A stretch of DNA of 54,304 bases, from the NCBI GenBank assembly GCA_016936575.1, contig JAFGXQ010000206.1, positions 1 to 54,304 of the forward strand, read 5' to 3'. Source of the DNA: Deltaproteobacteria bacterium. Its GTDB lineage: Bacteria; Myxococcota_A; Polyangia; JAAYKL01. The position numbers and the translations under genes were made by a program. This document shows positions 29,275 through 38,136 of this stretch, piece after piece; positions within the stretch are counted from its first letter, which is position 1; the number at the start of each line of letters is the position of its first letter. The notes under the pieces are model-generated. The model had not been told where the DNA came from, did not search any database, and was given only the letters and a program-made list of their open reading frames with translations.

Positions 29275-29302
29275 ATAGTAATCACATTCGAAATGTTGTC
29301 AA
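29275..29302 (-). promoter_or_regulatory. groESL promoter with an inverted repeat in the spacer
   Basis: On the minus strand TTGACA (29302-29297), a 16-base spacer and TACTAT (29280-29275) form a sigma-70 type promoter about 85 bases before groS. The spacer contains the inverted repeat ACATT-CGA-AATGT (29284-29296), placed like a repressor operator. No CIRCE element (TTAGCACTC..GAGTGCTAA) was found. Confidence 0.5.
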
Positions 29303-29446
29303 TGGCCGGTCAAAACAATTTTCACATGACAATTACATTCGGGTTTTAAACGTTTTAAGACAACATCTATCCAACTGCGATTTTTTTAGGACGCCAACAC
29401 CAATGATGCTGATGAAAAGAAGAGGCGAAACAGAAAACGGCGGCGG

Positions 29447-30199
29447 CTACTCGGTCAGGTGACCAATCGCAGAACCATCAACCGGCTGGTAATTTCCAAG
29501 AGTCAGCGCATCTGCATCGCTGTCAAACATCCAGGGGCCGATTATATCGTTGCCACTGGCATCGACTATCGTAATGGAATCAAGGTAGACCACGGTTGGA
29601 TTGGCCAGGGTCATTGTTCCCTCCTCATTGTTGGCGCCGGCGGCCAATTGAATAATCACCGACTCCACAACCGTCGGATCAAAAGTATCCGAAGCAGCGG
29701 TCTCTTCGTCAATATCGATAACAATGTCTGTCCAATCCGTAATATCCGTGAAATTGGTCCAACCATAAGACGTGGAAGCATATGCATTGTCATCACCGGT
29801 ATCGCCGATTTGCGCCCATGCCTGAACGCCGCCAGCATCGGTCATATGCCCCATTACCCTGAAGGTGATAGTCGTACCGGTTAGATCGGTTGGTTCCATA
29901 TATATTGCGAATTGCTGAGATGTTTCCCATTCAGTGAACGGAACTTCAAATCGTGCGCATCCCGGGCAGCTTTCGTCGCCGTCGGAATCAGAGTCTGTAT
30001 CGCTGTCGGTATCTGCATCAGAATCAGAATCTGTGTCAGAATCTGCGTCCGTATCTGAATCGGTATCGCTATCTGAATCCGTATCCCCGTCGGTTCCGGC
30101 ATCGTCGTCATCATCGCCGCCGCATGCCGTTGCGCCCATGCCGACCAATAACAAGCTGAGCAACCCGAGTAACAACCAATGTTTTACTAATCCATTCAT
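29447..30199 (-). CDS. Lipoprotein with (S/T/A)D stalk and a beta-sandwich-like C-terminal domain
   Basis: 250 residues. The signal peptide ends at lipobox ATAC (HWLLLGLLSLLLVGMGATAC). Residues of about 30-75 are Asp repeats alternating with Ser, Thr, Ala or Gly ([15 protein letters not shown]). Residues of about 78-250 have alternating hydrophobic strands with aromatic and Asp residues (FEVPFTEWETSQQFAIYM, IVIDIDEETA, YLDSITIVDASG) resembling carbohydrate-binding or CIA30-like jelly rolls. AAGGA lies directly upstream of ATG 30199. It is probably an outer-membrane surface protein; ligand unknown. Confidence 0.8.
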   Translation of the reverse strand: MNGLVKHWLLLGLLSLLLVGMGATACGGDDDDDAGTDGDTDSDSDTDSDTDADSDTDSDSDADTDSDTDSDSDGDESCPGCARFEVPFTEWETSQQFAIYMEPTDLTGTTITFRVMGHMTDAGGVQAWAQIGDTGDDNAYASTSYGWTNFTDITDWTDIVIDIDEETAASDTFDPTVVESVIIQLAAGANNEEGTMTLANPTVVYLDSITIVDASGNDIIGPWMFDSDADALTLGNYQPVDGSAIGHLTE

Positions 30200-30456
30200 A
30201 ATTCCTTACCTTGCCTTTCGTTTTCGAGCGAGTGCCTCTGCACGCTCATCAAAACTTTGTTAATAACATTTACTAAGCATATGCAAAAAACAATTCGATT
30301 TCAAAATATTTTCCAGAAATCGCCCATATACCGACGTCTTCGGCCGATGCTTTTGTAAAGAACGTTGATTATCATATAGGAAAAGAAAAAAAATTGCCGA
30401 AAAATTGCGAAGCCAACCTAAAAAATCATACAACTGAACATATAGGAGGCAAAACA

Positions 30457-30720
30457 ATGACCAAAGCCAAATCCATTGAAAAACTCCGTAAACATCTCGC
30501 AAAACTATTCGATGCACGATACGAGGGGACTTCCCGTGTGTGCTACGCTGAAACCCAGGGCTTCATCGACGGATACATGGAAGCCATGGAGGACCTGCAT
30601 TTCGTTAGCAACAAGGAGCTGTTGCGAATCGTCGCCGAAGAGCGACAACTGGCTGCAGCCAGAGCTGACGCGGCGTTACCGTCTCTGGCGTCGCAAATCG
30701 CGGTGGAACATTTCGCCTAG
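30457..30720 (+). CDS. Small hypothetical helical protein (87 aa)
   Basis: Not recognised. ATG 30457 has a strong AGGAGG about 7 bases upstream. The product starts MTKAKSIEKLRKHLAKLFDA and is helical and charged, with no signal or membrane segment. It has a GFIDGYMEAMEDL segment and an Ala-rich end. It is a single gene between the acidic lipoprotein and rpsB. Confidence 0.7.
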   Translation: MTKAKSIEKLRKHLAKLFDARYEGTSRVCYAETQGFIDGYMEAMEDLHFVSNKELLRIVAEERQLAAARADAALPSLASQIAVEHFA

Positions 30721-30787
30721 CCCGCATTTACGAAAATCAATCTAACTTCCGGTATTCCAATCCACCCCCGAATCGCCGTTTTAAAAC

Positions 30788-30816
30788 TTGCTCTAAATTG
30801 CGTTGAGTGGTAATAG
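30788..30816 (+). promoter_or_regulatory. Candidate rpsB promoter
   Basis: TTGCTC (30788-30793), a 17-base spacer and TAATAG (30811-30816), followed by an unusually long leader of about 150 bases before the rpsB start. Confidence 0.5.
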
Positions 30817-30823
30817 ACCCGCC

Positions 30824-30874
30824 TTCGGCAATAACGCCGAAAATACACACGCTCTATCCGAAACACGTTTTCGG
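30824..30874 (+). promoter_or_regulatory. Structured rpsB mRNA leader (two interchangeable hairpins)
   Basis: TTCGGC-AATAAC-GCCGAA (30824-30841) and CCGAAA-CACGT-TTTCGG (30858-30874) are two perfect 6-bp stems. Because the arms share TTCGG and CCGAA, the first arm could pair with the second stem instead. This resembles autoregulated ribosomal-protein leaders; S2 binding is inference. Confidence 0.4.
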
Positions 30875-30974
30875 CTCGTTCAGGGTGTTTTGCAGCAGCA
30901 AAATTGAAACGAGAAAAGGAGCGGAGGTGGATTCTGTACCCGATATGGAATCCTGTTTCAACCCGGAGGAAAAC

Positions 30975-31814
30975 ATGTCAGAAGAAGCAGCCGTAACGGC
31001 CAAGAAAGAACTCGTCAGCTTACGTGAATTGTTGGAAGCGGGTGTTCACCTGGGACACCACACCAAACGCTGGAACCCGAAAATGTCGCAATATATTTTC
31101 GGTGCGCGCAACAACGTGCATATTATCGACCTGCGCATTACCCAGAAGCTGTTCAACCAGGCCTACGAAACCATTGAAAACGTCGTTTCCAAAGGCGGCC
31201 AGGTATTGTTTGTGGGAACCAAGCGTCAGGCAACAGAAGTTATCGCCGAAGAAGCCGCCCGCTGCGGCATGCACCACGTGACCCATCGATGGCTGGGCGG
31301 CACACTCACCAATTTCGCCACCATCCGTAATACGGTTGATCGCATGAAAAACATCGAAATCATGCGCAAAGACGGTACATACGACGGTTTTGTAAAAAAA
31401 GAGCGTCTGCGCATCGACAAAGAATACGTCAAACTGGTGAAGTTCGTCGGCGGTATCAAAGACATGGAAGTGCTTCCGTCTGCGATTTTCATCGTTGATC
31501 CGCACAAGGAATACAACGCGGTAGCCGAAGCCAAGCGCATCGGAATTCCGGTTATCGCGCTTATCGATACCAACAGTGACCCAGACGAAATCGACCTGCC
31601 AATCCCCGGCAACGATGATGCGATTCGCACCATCAAGTTGATTACATCGAAAATGGCGGACGCGGTAAATGCCGGCGTCAAACGCCGTCGTGAAGGAGCC
31701 AAAGCTTCGGCCACGCAGAGTCAGGGAGATGGCCCGAAAGTGGAAGTCGCAAGACGTCCGAGAGCCGCGAGCAAATCCAAAGCGCCTGCAGCGTCTGAGC
31801 CCAAAGCAGAGTAA
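30975..31814 (+). CDS. rpsB: 30S ribosomal protein S2
   Basis: 279 residues from ATG 30975 with GGAGGA 4 bases upstream; longer in-frame starts run into the leader and are rejected. Landmarks: [63 protein letters not shown] and [28 protein letters not shown]. The last 45 residues are a basic, Ala-rich extension ([16 protein letters not shown] type) beyond the usual core. First gene of rpsB-tsf-pyrH. Confidence 0.98.
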   Translation: MSEEAAVTAKKELVSLRELLEAGVHLGHHTKRWNPKMSQYIFGARNNVHIIDLRITQKLFNQAYETIENVVSKGGQVLFVGTKRQATEVIAEEAARCGMHHVTHRWLGGTLTNFATIRNTVDRMKNIEIMRKDGTYDGFVKKERLRIDKEYVKLVKFVGGIKDMEVLPSAIFIVDPHKEYNAVAEAKRIGIPVIALIDTNSDPDEIDLPIPGNDDAIRTIKLITSKMADAVNAGVKRRREGAKASATQSQGDGPKVEVARRPRAASKSKAPAASEPKAE

Positions 31815-31868
31815 CGATACGCATAAATTCACTGATTGAAATGACTGCCGCCCGTATCGCGGTTTTTT
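31815..31868 (+). terminator. Possible weak attenuator between rpsB and tsf
   Basis: CGATACG (31815-31821) can pair with CGTATCG (31853-31859), followed by CGG and six T residues. The loop of 31 bases is long. It may lower tsf relative to rpsB transcripts. Confidence 0.35.
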
Positions 31869-31882
31869 GAAAGGATACTACT

Positions 31883-32803
31883 ATGGCAAAAGTAACCATG
31901 GATATGATTAAAGAGCTTCGTGAACGCACCGCAGCCGGTGTGGTTGATTGTAAAAAAATTCTCGCCGAAACAGACGGCGACATAGAAAAAGCCATTGAAG
32001 AGCTGCAAAAACGCGGTATCGCCAAAGCAGCGAAAAAACAGGGCCGTATCGCCGCAGAGGGAAAAGTGGGAATGTTCGTTGCGGAAGACGGAAAAACCTG
32101 CGCGTTGGTTGAAATCAACTGTGAGACCGACTTTGTTGCCAAAGGCGAAAAATTCCAGGCGCTGTATGACGGAATTGCCAAACAAGTTGCGCAAATGAAA
32201 ACCAACGACGTTGCCGCAGTAGCCGCAGCCAATTTCATCGACGATGAAAAAATCACCGTGGAGCAGGCCATCACGAACTTCACCGCCGCAACGGGTGAAA
32301 AAACCACGTTGCGCCGGGTTGCATTTTACAGCACTGAAACCGGACGTATCGGCAGCTACAATCACGACAATGGACGCATTTGCGTTATGGTCGATGTTGC
32401 CACATCGGACGCCGGTCTGGCCGCAACCGAAGACTTCGGCCAAATGGCGGATGATCTGGCCATGCACGTCGCCGCAATGAACCCCTCGTACGTTCGCGCG
32501 GATGAAATTCCTGCTGCTGACGTTGCAAAGCAAACAGAAATCTTCACTGCGCAGGTCATCGAAGAGGGCAAGCCCGAAGCGATTGCACCGAAAATCGTTG
32601 AAGGTAAAATTGCCAAATGGAAAAAAGAGAACTGTCTGGTCGACCAGATTTTCGTTAAAGATAACGACGTTACCATCACCAAACTTCTGGCCAAGTACGG
32701 CGATGACGTCTCCATTGCGAAATTCACCCGCTTCGAAGTGGGCGAAGGAATGGAAAAACGCGTAAATGATCTGGCAGCGGAAGTTGCCGAAATGACCAGC
32801 TGA
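31883..32803 (+). CDS. tsf: Translation elongation factor Ts
   Basis: Nucleotide exchange factor for EF-Tu; 306 residues. Landmarks: MIKELRERTAAGVVDCKKIL (the UBA-like N-terminus with a Cys variant of the usual DCKKAL pattern), AEGKVGMFV and ALVEINCETDFVAKGEKFQ. The C-terminal core is VDQIFVKDNDVTITKLLAKYG. ATG 31883 has AAAGGA about 8 bases upstream. Confidence 0.97.
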   Translation: MAKVTMDMIKELRERTAAGVVDCKKILAETDGDIEKAIEELQKRGIAKAAKKQGRIAAEGKVGMFVAEDGKTCALVEINCETDFVAKGEKFQALYDGIAKQVAQMKTNDVAAVAAANFIDDEKITVEQAITNFTAATGEKTTLRRVAFYSTETGRIGSYNHDNGRICVMVDVATSDAGLAATEDFGQMADDLAMHVAAMNPSYVRADEIPAADVAKQTEIFTAQVIEEGKPEAIAPKIVEGKIAKWKKENCLVDQIFVKDNDVTITKLLAKYGDDVSIAKFTRFEVGEGMEKRVNDLAAEVAEMTS

Positions 32804-32821
32804 TCTCATCTGTTTTTGCCC

Positions 32822-33535
32822 ATGTCAAACAACACGGTAAAAGTGGTTCTGAAGTTGTCCGGGGAAGTCCTTGCCGGTCCTGCCGGCAGCGGGCTTGACC
32901 CGGCAACTCTCAGCGCTACCGCAGAACAATTAGTACGCGCCCAGCGTGAAGGTGCTCGCGCCGCGCTGATTCTCGGCGGAGGAAACATCTTTCGAGGTCT
33001 TGGCGCCGCCGCGGAGGGCATGGATCGGGTGACCGGCGATGAAATGGGAATGCTCGCCACCGTTATCAACGGCCTGGCGCTCAAAGATGCCATTCAACGT
33101 GCCGGGGGAATAGTTCAATTGTTTACCGCCCGACCGATGAGCCCCATCGGCCAGCCGTATGTTCGCGACGATGTGAAACGGGCAATGAATTCCGGTACAT
33201 TGGTTATCCTTGCGGGCGGAACCGGAAACCCCTTCTTTTCGACTGATTCGGGCGCCGCACTTCGTGCTGCGGAACTGAATTGCGATCTCTTTTTAAAGGG
33301 CACGAAAGTGGACGGCGTGTATGACAAGGACCCTGCCAAACACGATGATGCCCAAAGATATGACGCTCTCAGTTTTGATGAAATGATCGAAAAGAAATTG
33401 GGCGTTATGGATCTTACCGCTGCCACATTGCTGCTGCAAAATAATGTGAGTGCACTGGTTTATAAAATGACCGAACCAGATGCCATTTACCATGCGGCAC
33501 TGGGTAAATGCGACGGCACCAAAATTCATCCCTGA
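32822..33535 (+). CDS. pyrH: Uridylate kinase (UMP kinase)
   Basis: Phosphorylates UMP to UDP; 237 residues, amino-acid-kinase fold. Landmarks: VVLKLSGEVLAGPAGSGLD, ALILGGGNIFRG, DEMGMLATVINGLALKDAI, TGNPFFSTDSGAALRAAEL and FLKGTKVDGVYDKDPAKH. I start at ATG 32822; TTG 32816 two codons earlier is possible. It follows tsf by 18 bases. The ribosome recycling factor gene frr, its usual follower, is absent; a convergent gene comes next. Confidence 0.97.
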   Translation: MSNNTVKVVLKLSGEVLAGPAGSGLDPATLSATAEQLVRAQREGARAALILGGGNIFRGLGAAAEGMDRVTGDEMGMLATVINGLALKDAIQRAGGIVQLFTARPMSPIGQPYVRDDVKRAMNSGTLVILAGGTGNPFFSTDSGAALRAAELNCDLFLKGTKVDGVYDKDPAKHDDAQRYDALSFDEMIEKKLGVMDLTAATLLLQNNVSALVYKMTEPDAIYHAALGKCDGTKIHP

Positions 33536-33579
33536 CGGGGATATCTTCGCGCTTCAAAAACAACAGAGCTGCCGAAAAT

Positions 33580-35163
33580 TTATTTAGCCGCCAGCAGTGT
33601 GATTACAAACACTGTTCCCACACCGGTTTCGCTGTCGACTTCAATGCTGGCGTTGTGATTTTTTAAAATATTTCGAACAATGGACAACCCCAATCCGGTA
33701 CCTTTTCCCACGTCTTTGGTTGTAAAAAACGGCTCGAACACTTTTCGCATATCAGATTGCTCAATGCCGCACCCCGTATCTCGAATAGACACGGTGATGT
33801 AGCTGTCGTCGGCGTGATTGGCAGTAATCACAATCTTCCCACCCAACGTTCCAAGAGAATGGCATGCATTGGTAACCAGGTTGACAAACACCTGTTCCAT
33901 TTGCCCTTCGATACCGAAAAAAAGCGGTAGGTCATCATCGAAATCAAGTGTTACCTGCGCTTTCGCTTCGCTGATCACATGCTCACAAAACGAAACTGAA
34001 CGCTTGATAATCTGCTGCAGGCTCAATGTCTCGGGCGTGTCTTCAGAGGGCCGCGCATACGCGACAAGATCTTTTGTGAACGACTTGATGCGTTCCGCCC
34101 CTGCCACAATACTGTCAATTTTCTGCAAGTCAGACGCATCCACAACCGTTTTCAATTTTTTCGACAGATAGTTGGCATACACCGAAATAGAAGTCAGCGG
34201 ATTATTCAACTCGTGCGCCACCCCGGCTGCCACCTGCCCCAGAGTCGCCAGCTTTTCGGAGTGGATTACCTGCCGTTGCAAATCTTTCACCAATGTCAAA
34301 TCCTGTCCCACAAAAATAACCCCCTCAATCTGCCCCATCGAATTGTAGATAGGTGCGGAGTTGAACGCGATGTGGGCCACTTCTTCGTCTTGGGAACGAG
34401 AAAACTTCATCTCAATATTGGTTGAGGACTCCCCACGAACAGCGCTGATAACATACGGAAGCAACCGAGCCCGATTGGCGGAAGGCACCAGCGCCAAAAA
34501 CTCTTTGCCCATGATTTCCTGTCGGGTCAGACCGGTCAGTTGCTCGAACGTTTTATTCAAAAGGTAAATTTTTCCGTCTCTATCCACGACCACAACCGGC
34601 GCATTGGCGTTGTCGAGCAACTTCTCCCAATAACTTTTCAATACCAGTGTTTCACTCATCAATTTAGTGTTTCTTAGAGATGCAACCAACAAATGTACAA
34701 ATGGAAGAGATGCACTGCGATAACTTTCGAGCTTGTCCGTTGTCGCTTTAAACTCGAGATTCATCATGCCGTACAGATTTTTCCGATCGCATAGCAGAAA
34801 ACAAAACCCGACTTTTCCGTCTTCGAAAATATTCACGTAGGAATCGTGTTCTGAAATCGCCGCCTGTGAAAACACATGCTGACGCTCGGTGTCGGTCAGC
34901 TGCAATCCTTCCAATGCCCGCTGCGTGATCTTGAACAGCTCTCGTTCAGATGCTTTCAGCCGCCCGTTGGCATACACCAAATCAAACTTGCGGCTTTCTT
35001 CCTTGAGCAGTCGAAAACTGAGTAAACACTCCGGAAATAATTTTTCAAATGTGGTGGCGAACAACTGAAGCAGTTCGTCCTTAGTCATGGTTACGTGAAT
35101 TTCCTGGGATACGGTCACCAGCGACTGAATGAATAAAGGGCTGGAAGAAAAGGAAGGTTCCAT
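33580..35163 (-). CDS. PAS-containing sensor histidine kinase (complete HisKA + HATPase)
   Basis: 527 residues, no membrane segment, so a cytoplasmic sensor. The N-terminal 190 residues look GAF-like. A PAS domain follows (NANAPVVVVDRDGKIYLLNK, EGVIFVGQDLTLVKDLQ). HisKA has the phospho-His in VAHELNNPLTSI. The ATPase domain has the N box (QVFVNLVTNACHSLG), G1 (IRDTGCGI), F box (FEPFFTT) and G2 (GKGTGLGLS). ATG 35163 overlaps the stop of the upstream kinase-like gene (TGATG), indicating coupled translation. No response regulator lies nearby. Confidence 0.92.
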   Translation of the reverse strand: MEPSFSSSPLFIQSLVTVSQEIHVTMTKDELLQLFATTFEKLFPECLLSFRLLKEESRKFDLVYANGRLKASERELFKITQRALEGLQLTDTERQHVFSQAAISEHDSYVNIFEDGKVGFCFLLCDRKNLYGMMNLEFKATTDKLESYRSASLPFVHLLVASLRNTKLMSETLVLKSYWEKLLDNANAPVVVVDRDGKIYLLNKTFEQLTGLTRQEIMGKEFLALVPSANRARLLPYVISAVRGESSTNIEMKFSRSQDEEVAHIAFNSAPIYNSMGQIEGVIFVGQDLTLVKDLQRQVIHSEKLATLGQVAAGVAHELNNPLTSISVYANYLSKKLKTVVDASDLQKIDSIVAGAERIKSFTKDLVAYARPSEDTPETLSLQQIIKRSVSFCEHVISEAKAQVTLDFDDDLPLFFGIEGQMEQVFVNLVTNACHSLGTLGGKIVITANHADDSYITVSIRDTGCGIEQSDMRKVFEPFFTTKDVGKGTGLGLSIVRNILKNHNASIEVDSETGVGTVFVITLLAAK

Positions 35164-36800
35164 CAAGTGTCCTCGTTACCTGCATCAGCTCCACTAGAGC
35201 GTTCCAAATCAATAATTTTCGACTGACCAACGTAATCTTTCGTGGTGTATTCTGTCAATTTACTCAATTTTCTCACAATTGAGGTCATTCTGTCCACTTC
35301 CTGTTCCATCGCATCTAACAGTCGTGTAGTATGCCCTTCAGAGTCATTCAGCACTCGTTTAAACATGGCAACGCTCGTCAACACAGACGTCAGCGGCTGA
35401 TTCAGCTCATGGGCAGCAGCACCCGCCACTTCCATAATCGCCGCCTGTTTTTCCGACTTAATCAACTGTTCCTGCGCCTCGATCAGTTGCTTTGCCATCA
35501 TGCGCTCTTCGGTCACATCACGCATTGTAAGCAACGTCATCCCCTCTGTGCCCAGCAGCGCCGCTGAGGTGCTGACAATTTTGTGGACCTTCCCCTGATC
35601 TCCATCTGCGAATATTTCCAAATCGATGGAGATGCGGCGACCTCGTTCGCTTTGCTCCACCAGCGATTCAAATCGCGCGTACTGATTGTTCGGCAACACA
35701 TTGTAAAAAGGCACCCCCTTGATTTCCGCCACGCTATGCCCCAATATCGCCGCGCCTTCCGGGTTGATAAAAACCACCACGCCGGAATCACTGAGCACCA
35801 CCATTCCGTCGACTGCACCGTTAAAAAAATCTTCATATGGCTGGAGCGCGGCCAGTCGATTCTGTGCCTCACTCTGCACCGCCCGTATCTGCTGATCCTT
35901 TTTGTGGAGCGATTCGGTGATTTCATGGTTGCGCAACGCTATCGCTGTGGCATTGGCAACGGTCTGACAAAACACCAGCTCCCGCTGATGAAACGCATCG
36001 CGCTTATCTGCATATCGAAGGAATATCACACCCAGCACATTGTCTTCCTCAACAATCGGAAACAACGCCACGGACTGCACCCGCACACTTTTCAGGGTCG
36101 GCAGCACACCCTGAAGCACCTGGGAATCGCTCACATCCTGTACAATCAGCGGTTTTGCCGAGTGGACCACATTTTTAATCTCGGGGTAGCTGTCCAAGTT
36201 GATGATCAAATCCTGTATTTCGGCATCGTCGCTGGAGGCGATCACCAATCCGAGGTCGCCTTCGGGACGAACCAGCACCACCGACCCTCTGTCGGCATTC
36301 AGCTCCGCCGAGAGAATGGAAATCATATCATAAAGACTATCAAGCAAATCGCCGGTTCCCACCAGTTTGGAGGTAATCTCTATCAGCATCCACGAATCGC
36401 GCACTTTAAACGCGAGCTGGTCGGCCGTCGAAATCCGCTTCGCCTGTGCGCCGACACGAGCCAACAGGCTGAATACCGTAAATGGCGACACCAGCACGTC
36501 ATCAACCGACGCATTCAACAACTCTCCCACCACCTCGCTGTATCCGTCGATAATCGCAATAATACCCACCTGTCGGGAGTCGTTTTCCCGCAACGCTTCG
36601 CACAACGACAGCACCTTGTCCATCCCGAGCTGTGTATCAATCAGAAAAATGCGACACAGTCCCAAATCGACAGCTTCAGCGGTCTCCTCCACGTTGTTTA
36701 TTGTCACCAGCGAGCACTCTGCCTGAGATAACCCTTCTTTCACTTTTTGTTCGAGTTTCGAGTCTGAAGTGGCGAGACATATGGTTTGCGGTGTTATCAT
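35163..36800 (-). CDS. Degenerate-REC/GAF/PAS/HisKA protein lacking an ATPase domain
   Basis: 545 residues from ATG 36800; a TTG 12 codons upstream is possible, with no clear ribosome binding site for either. Order: a receiver-like domain (residues 1-120) keeping one Asp (FLIDTQL) but lacking the N-terminal acidic pair and with Ser in place of the Lys (VLVSPF). A GAF domain follows (residues of about 150-300, DRGSVVLVRPEGDLGLVIAS), then PAS (FFNGAVDGMVVLSDSGVVVF) and HisKA with phospho-His in AAHELNQPLTSV. The protein ends about 50 residues after HisKA: no N, G1 or G2 box exists. It cannot autophosphorylate alone and probably works with the kinase that overlaps it. Confidence 0.88.
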   Translation of the reverse strand: MITPQTICLATSDSKLEQKVKEGLSQAECSLVTINNVEETAEAVDLGLCRIFLIDTQLGMDKVLSLCEALRENDSRQVGIIAIIDGYSEVVGELLNASVDDVLVSPFTVFSLLARVGAQAKRISTADQLAFKVRDSWMLIEITSKLVGTGDLLDSLYDMISILSAELNADRGSVVLVRPEGDLGLVIASSDDAEIQDLIINLDSYPEIKNVVHSAKPLIVQDVSDSQVLQGVLPTLKSVRVQSVALFPIVEEDNVLGVIFLRYADKRDAFHQRELVFCQTVANATAIALRNHEITESLHKKDQQIRAVQSEAQNRLAALQPYEDFFNGAVDGMVVLSDSGVVVFINPEGAAILGHSVAEIKGVPFYNVLPNNQYARFESLVEQSERGRRISIDLEIFADGDQGKVHKIVSTSAALLGTEGMTLLTMRDVTEERMMAKQLIEAQEQLIKSEKQAAIMEVAGAAAHELNQPLTSVLTSVAMFKRVLNDSEGHTTRLLDAMEQEVDRMTSIVRKLSKLTEYTTKDYVGQSKIIDLERSSGADAGNEDT

Positions 36801-37171
36801 TCGTTTCACTATAGCTGTTATTTCACAAATGCACAATTAAAGACATTGACGAGAAACACCCGTGATCACAAACTTTTTAGACACCCACGGAAGAGTCTCC
36901 CCCGAGCCGCAACAAAACGGCGTCAATTCGCTGCCTGATACAGTTTTGTTACACGCGGTTAAGAATATTCACAACATGTGTGCTCAATTCTAAAAAAAGA
37001 TTCGCTGGTCCACAAAGAGCGAACATTGACAGGGCAGCCGATTCTTTCATACCGGGCGGCGGTTCGATATTTGTACCGTGAAACCCTCCTCCATGGTACA
37101 GATATTGCTTAATAGCTCGTTGTGACATTGAGACAGACCTGTAAACCGTAAATCGAGACGGGAGAAAATTT
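36801..37171. other. Intergenic region between the kinase pair and cysK
   Basis: No gene seen in 371 bases. It must hold divergent promoters; TTGACA at 37026-37031 with CATACC 16 bases on is a weak candidate reading towards cysK. TGTACC (37072-37077) and GGTACA (37095-37100) form a 6-bp stem around CCCTCCTCC. No SAM riboswitch or T-box was recognised. Confidence 0.5.
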
Positions 37172-38095
37172 ATGACCCACATTGCGAAAAATATCACAGA
37201 GCTCATCGGCAATACGCCGATGGTCCGCATTAATCGCATCGCGCCCGAAGGCGCTGACATTCTGGTTAAGCTTGAATCCTTCAATCCTTGTTCCAGTGTG
37301 AAAGATCGCATCGCCGACAACATGATCGCGGCCGCGGAAGCAGCCGGCAAGCTGACCCCCAAAACCACCATCGTTGAACCGACTAGCGGAAATACGGGTA
37401 TCGGGCTGGCATTCGTCTGTGCTGCCAAAGGCTATCCGCTAATTTTAACAATGCCCGACACCATGAGCATCGAACGACGCAAAATGCTCGCCGCACTTGG
37501 TGCGCAACTGGTGCTGACGCCGGGGTCTGAAGGTATGAAGGGCGCAATTGCCAAAGCCGAGGAGCTGACTTCACAAAGCGACACTCATTTTTTACTGGGA
37601 CAATTCTCCAACCCGGCAAACCCGGACATTCACCGTAAAACCACCGCTGCCGAGATTCTTCGAGACACCGGCGGCAACATCGACATCTTCGTGGCGGGCG
37701 TCGGAACCGGTGGCACAGTGACCGGCGTGGGCGAAATGCTGAAGCAGCATAATCCGAACATTCAAGTGGTGGCGGTGGAGCCGAGCGATTCACCGGTGAT
37801 CTCCGGTGGCGCCCCGGGACCGCATAAAATTCAAGGAATCGGTGCCGGTTTTATTCCGGACAACCTGAATATGGACATTATCGATGAAGTGATTACTGTC
37901 GATCATACGGACGCGGGTAAAATCGCGCGTGCGCTTGGCAAAAAGGAAGGTATCCTGGGGGGAATCTCGTCCGGCGCCAACGTATTCGCCGCCATCACAT
38001 TGGCGGAACGTCCGGAAAACAAAGGAAAGACCATCGCCACCGTGATATGTGATACCGGTGAACGATACTTGAGTACATGGCTGTTTGAGGAATAG
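37172..38095 (+). CDS. cysK: Cysteine synthase A (O-acetylserine sulfhydrylase)
   Basis: PLP enzyme converting O-acetylserine and sulfide to cysteine; 307 residues. The PLP lysine is in [15 protein letters not shown], with [13 protein letters not shown], the phosphate loop [13 protein letters not shown], and [12 protein letters not shown] near the end. ATG 37172 is preceded by GGGAGA. It is 41 bases upstream of cysE, so both steps from serine to cysteine are encoded together. Confidence 0.97.
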   Translation: MTHIAKNITELIGNTPMVRINRIAPEGADILVKLESFNPCSSVKDRIADNMIAAAEAAGKLTPKTTIVEPTSGNTGIGLAFVCAAKGYPLILTMPDTMSIERRKMLAALGAQLVLTPGSEGMKGAIAKAEELTSQSDTHFLLGQFSNPANPDIHRKTTAAEILRDTGGNIDIFVAGVGTGGTVTGVGEMLKQHNPNIQVVAVEPSDSPVISGGAPGPHKIQGIGAGFIPDNLNMDIIDEVITVDHTDAGKIARALGKKEGILGGISSGANVFAAITLAERPENKGKTIATVICDTGERYLSTWLFEE

Positions 38096-38136
38096 CGAAT
38101 AGGCGCTGTCTTCATCCCGCATACAGGAGAAACCGA

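Noticed and set aside
29188-29446. CIRCE element for groESL
   Set aside because: No TTAGCACTC-N9-GAGTGCTAA match on either strand; a different inverted repeat is present.
36801-37171. SAM riboswitch or T-box leader before cysK
   Set aside because: Neither the SAM-I core nor a T-box sequence was found; only a short GTACC/GGTAC stem is present.
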